Part shown: positions 5,462 through 6,164 of the stretch, piece by piece
How the letters are laid out: each line of letters opens with the position of its first letter
Numbering within the stretch: position 1 is the first letter of the stretch
Source: Candidatus Bathyarchaeota archaeon B63
Lineage (GTDB): Archaea > Thermoproteota > Bathyarchaeia > Bathyarchaeales > DTEX01
Assembly (NCBI GenBank): GCA_001593845.1
Contig: LUCF01000055.1
Coordinates: 1 to 6,164 of the forward strand
Direction of reading: 5' to 3'
DNA: 6,164 nt
The notes under the pieces: generated by a model
Told to the model about the DNA's origin: nothing
The model's input: the letters and a program-made list of their open reading frames with translations, nothing else
The model's database searches: none
Program-made: the position numbers and the translations under genes

Positions 5462-5947
5462 AATCTTCTTTTTCAGATGATCGATGAGCCCCCCATCCTT
5501 CAGTATCTCCAGAATGAATCTTGGAAGCCTAAGTGCCTTTACGACCCTGTTCTTCGTCTCATTCACGATCATCCCCTCCTCGAGGTCGACGGTGAGGAGG
5601 TCGCCCTCCTCAACCTCCCGGATGATGCCGGGGCTCTCGAGGACCGGCAGACCTATGTTTATTGCGTTCCTATAGAATATGCGGGCGAAGAACTCCGCTA
5701 CTATGCATCTCACCCCAGCGTACTTCAGGGCTATGGGAGCCTGCTCACGGCTCGATCCGCAACCGAAGTTCCTCCCGGCGATGAGTATCACGCCTCCCCG
5801 CGCCTTCTCAGCGAATCCTGGGTCAAGCCCCTCCATCGCATGTCTCGCCAGCTCCCGGGGGTCAAGAGACGTTAGGTACCTGCTTGGGATTATGACGTCA
5901 GTGTTCACGTCGTCCCCGAAGACCACGGCTCTCCCAGTTACCTTCAC
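5444..5947 (-). CDS. leuD: 3-isopropylmalate dehydratase (isomerase) small subunit, copy 2
   Basis: A 167-residue aconitase swivel-domain subunit, the same length as the paralog at 949-1452. Motifs are VFGDDVNTDVIIPSRYL (9-25), IAGRNFGCGSSREQAP (56-71) and FARIFYRNAINIGLP (87-101). The substrate loop reads Y24-L-T-S: Thr at position 26, neither the Arg of methanogen homoaconitase nor the aliphatic residue of dedicated isopropylmalate isomerase. The framework IIPSRYL..LDPRELARHAMEGLDP is closer to classical archaeal LeuD than copy 1 is. Start is GTG at 5947, three bases after the leuC2 stop, with a G6 run (5960-5955) 7 nt upstream as ribosome site. It overlaps leuB by 4 nt, so this pair is embedded with leuB and leuA and is the likelier partner for the leucine route. 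Substrate is assigned by context. Confidence 0.92.
   Translation of the reverse strand: MKVTGRAVVFGDDVNTDVIIPSRYLTSLDPRELARHAMEGLDPGFAEKARGGVILIAGRNFGCGSSREQAPIALKYAGVRCIVAEFFARIFYRNAINIGLPVLESPGIIREVEEGDLLTVDLEEGMIVNETKNRVVKALRLPRFILEILKDGGLIDHLKKKIGGGTP
5739..5776. repeat. 38-bp exact repeat, copy in leuD 2 (partner at 1241-1278)
   Basis: Direct repeat of the tract in leuD copy 1, lying 4,498 bp away in the same orientation and frame. The flanking codons of the two genes differ at many synonymous positions, whereas none differ inside the tract. Confidence 0.9.
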
Positions 5948-5950
5948 AGC

Positions 5951-6164
5951 CTAGCCCCCCAGAAACCCCTCTGGATCGACTATTCTCCCGGCTAGGGCTG
6001 ACGCGGCGACTGTCGCCGGGGAGGCGAGGTAGACCTCAGCCTCTGGGCTTCCCATCCTCCCAACGAAGTTCCTGTTAGATGAGCTTATGCATACCTCTCC
6101 GGGGGCGAGGAGGCCCATGTGCCCACCGAAGCAGGCCCCGCATGTTGGGTTTGTAACTGTCGCC
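5951..6164 (-). CDS. leuC: 3-isopropylmalate dehydratase (isomerase) large subunit, copy 2, C-terminal fragment
   Basis: Only the last 70 residues and the TAG stop (5953-5951) are in the window; the start lies beyond the right edge. The fragment contains TNPTCGACFGGHMG, whose two cysteines match cluster ligands C357 and C360 of the other copy. It continues into CISSSNRNFVGRMGSPEAEV and the SPATVAASALAGRIVDP end typical of LeuC/HacA. The third cluster cysteine would be in the missing part. CGAC replaces the CGPC of copy 1. It is three bases upstream of its small subunit, so the two were probably translated together, and it is the first visible gene of the leuC-leuD-leuB-leuA unit, whose promoter is outside the window. 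Isopropylmalate isomerase versus homoaconitase cannot be decided from this piece. Confidence 0.9.
   Translation of the reverse strand, partial: ATVTNPTCGACFGGHMGLLAPGEVCISSSNRNFVGRMGSPEAEVYLASPATVAASALAGRIVDPEGFLGG

Noticed and set aside
5161..5954. Plus-strand frames opposite leuB and leuD copy 2
   Set aside because: Antisense shadows. The conserved protein motifs are all on the minus strand.

Overview
The window is an archaeal leucine-type (branched-chain 2-oxoacid elongation) biosynthesis locus. All genes lie on the minus strand, so transcription runs right to left. The archaeal assignment rests on separately encoded large and small isopropylmalate-isomerase subunits, an archaeal-style 2-isopropylmalate synthase and a LeuB with an archaeal RENTEGLYKG motif. 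It is supported by TATA-like boxes about 25-30 bp upstream of inferred transcript starts, frequent TTG/GTG starts with strong GGAGG/GGTGG ribosome sites, and AGG/AGA and ATA codon preference. The DNA is fairly GC-rich. A TACK-type or other uncultivated lineage is plausible, but no marker gene here settles it.

Layout in transcription order: (1) 6164-5951, the 3' end of a first isomerase large subunit (leuC copy 2, cut by the window edge). (2) 5947-5444, its small subunit (leuD copy 2). (3) 5447-4413, leuB, overlapping leuD2 by 4 nt. (4) 4388-2895, leuA, 24 nt after leuB. (5) 2894-2721, an intergenic region with a perfect 6+3+6 inverted repeat and a TATA box. (6) 2720-1452, a second isomerase large subunit (leuC copy 1). 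(7) 1452-949, a second small subunit (leuD copy 1), coupled through TGATG. (8) 948-863, a short gap with a weak T-run and a new promoter. (9) 862-1, the N-terminal two thirds of an M20-family zinc peptidase/deacylase running off the left edge. No gene-free stretch exceeds 300 bases, and no RNA gene, CRISPR array or mobile element was seen.

How it works together: LeuA condenses acetyl-CoA with a 2-oxoacid, a LeuCD isomerase moves the hydroxyl group, and LeuB oxidatively decarboxylates the product, giving a 2-oxoacid one carbon longer. One synthase and one dehydrogenase are accompanied by two complete-looking isomerase pairs. The second pair appears to have its own promoter, with a possible operator. 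The pairs may divide related substrates (isopropylmalate versus citramalate or another 2-hydroxyacid), but the sequence does not prove this.

Points that stand out: a 38-bp tract identical between the two leuD paralogs, including every synonymous site (possible gene conversion); small-subunit loops that both lack the homoaconitase arginine; Thr-Arg in LeuB where NAD-dependent relatives have Asp-Ile; and Met in LeuA where many synthases have Glu. I see no wholly new system. This is a known pathway with an unusual arrangement and some unusual residues.
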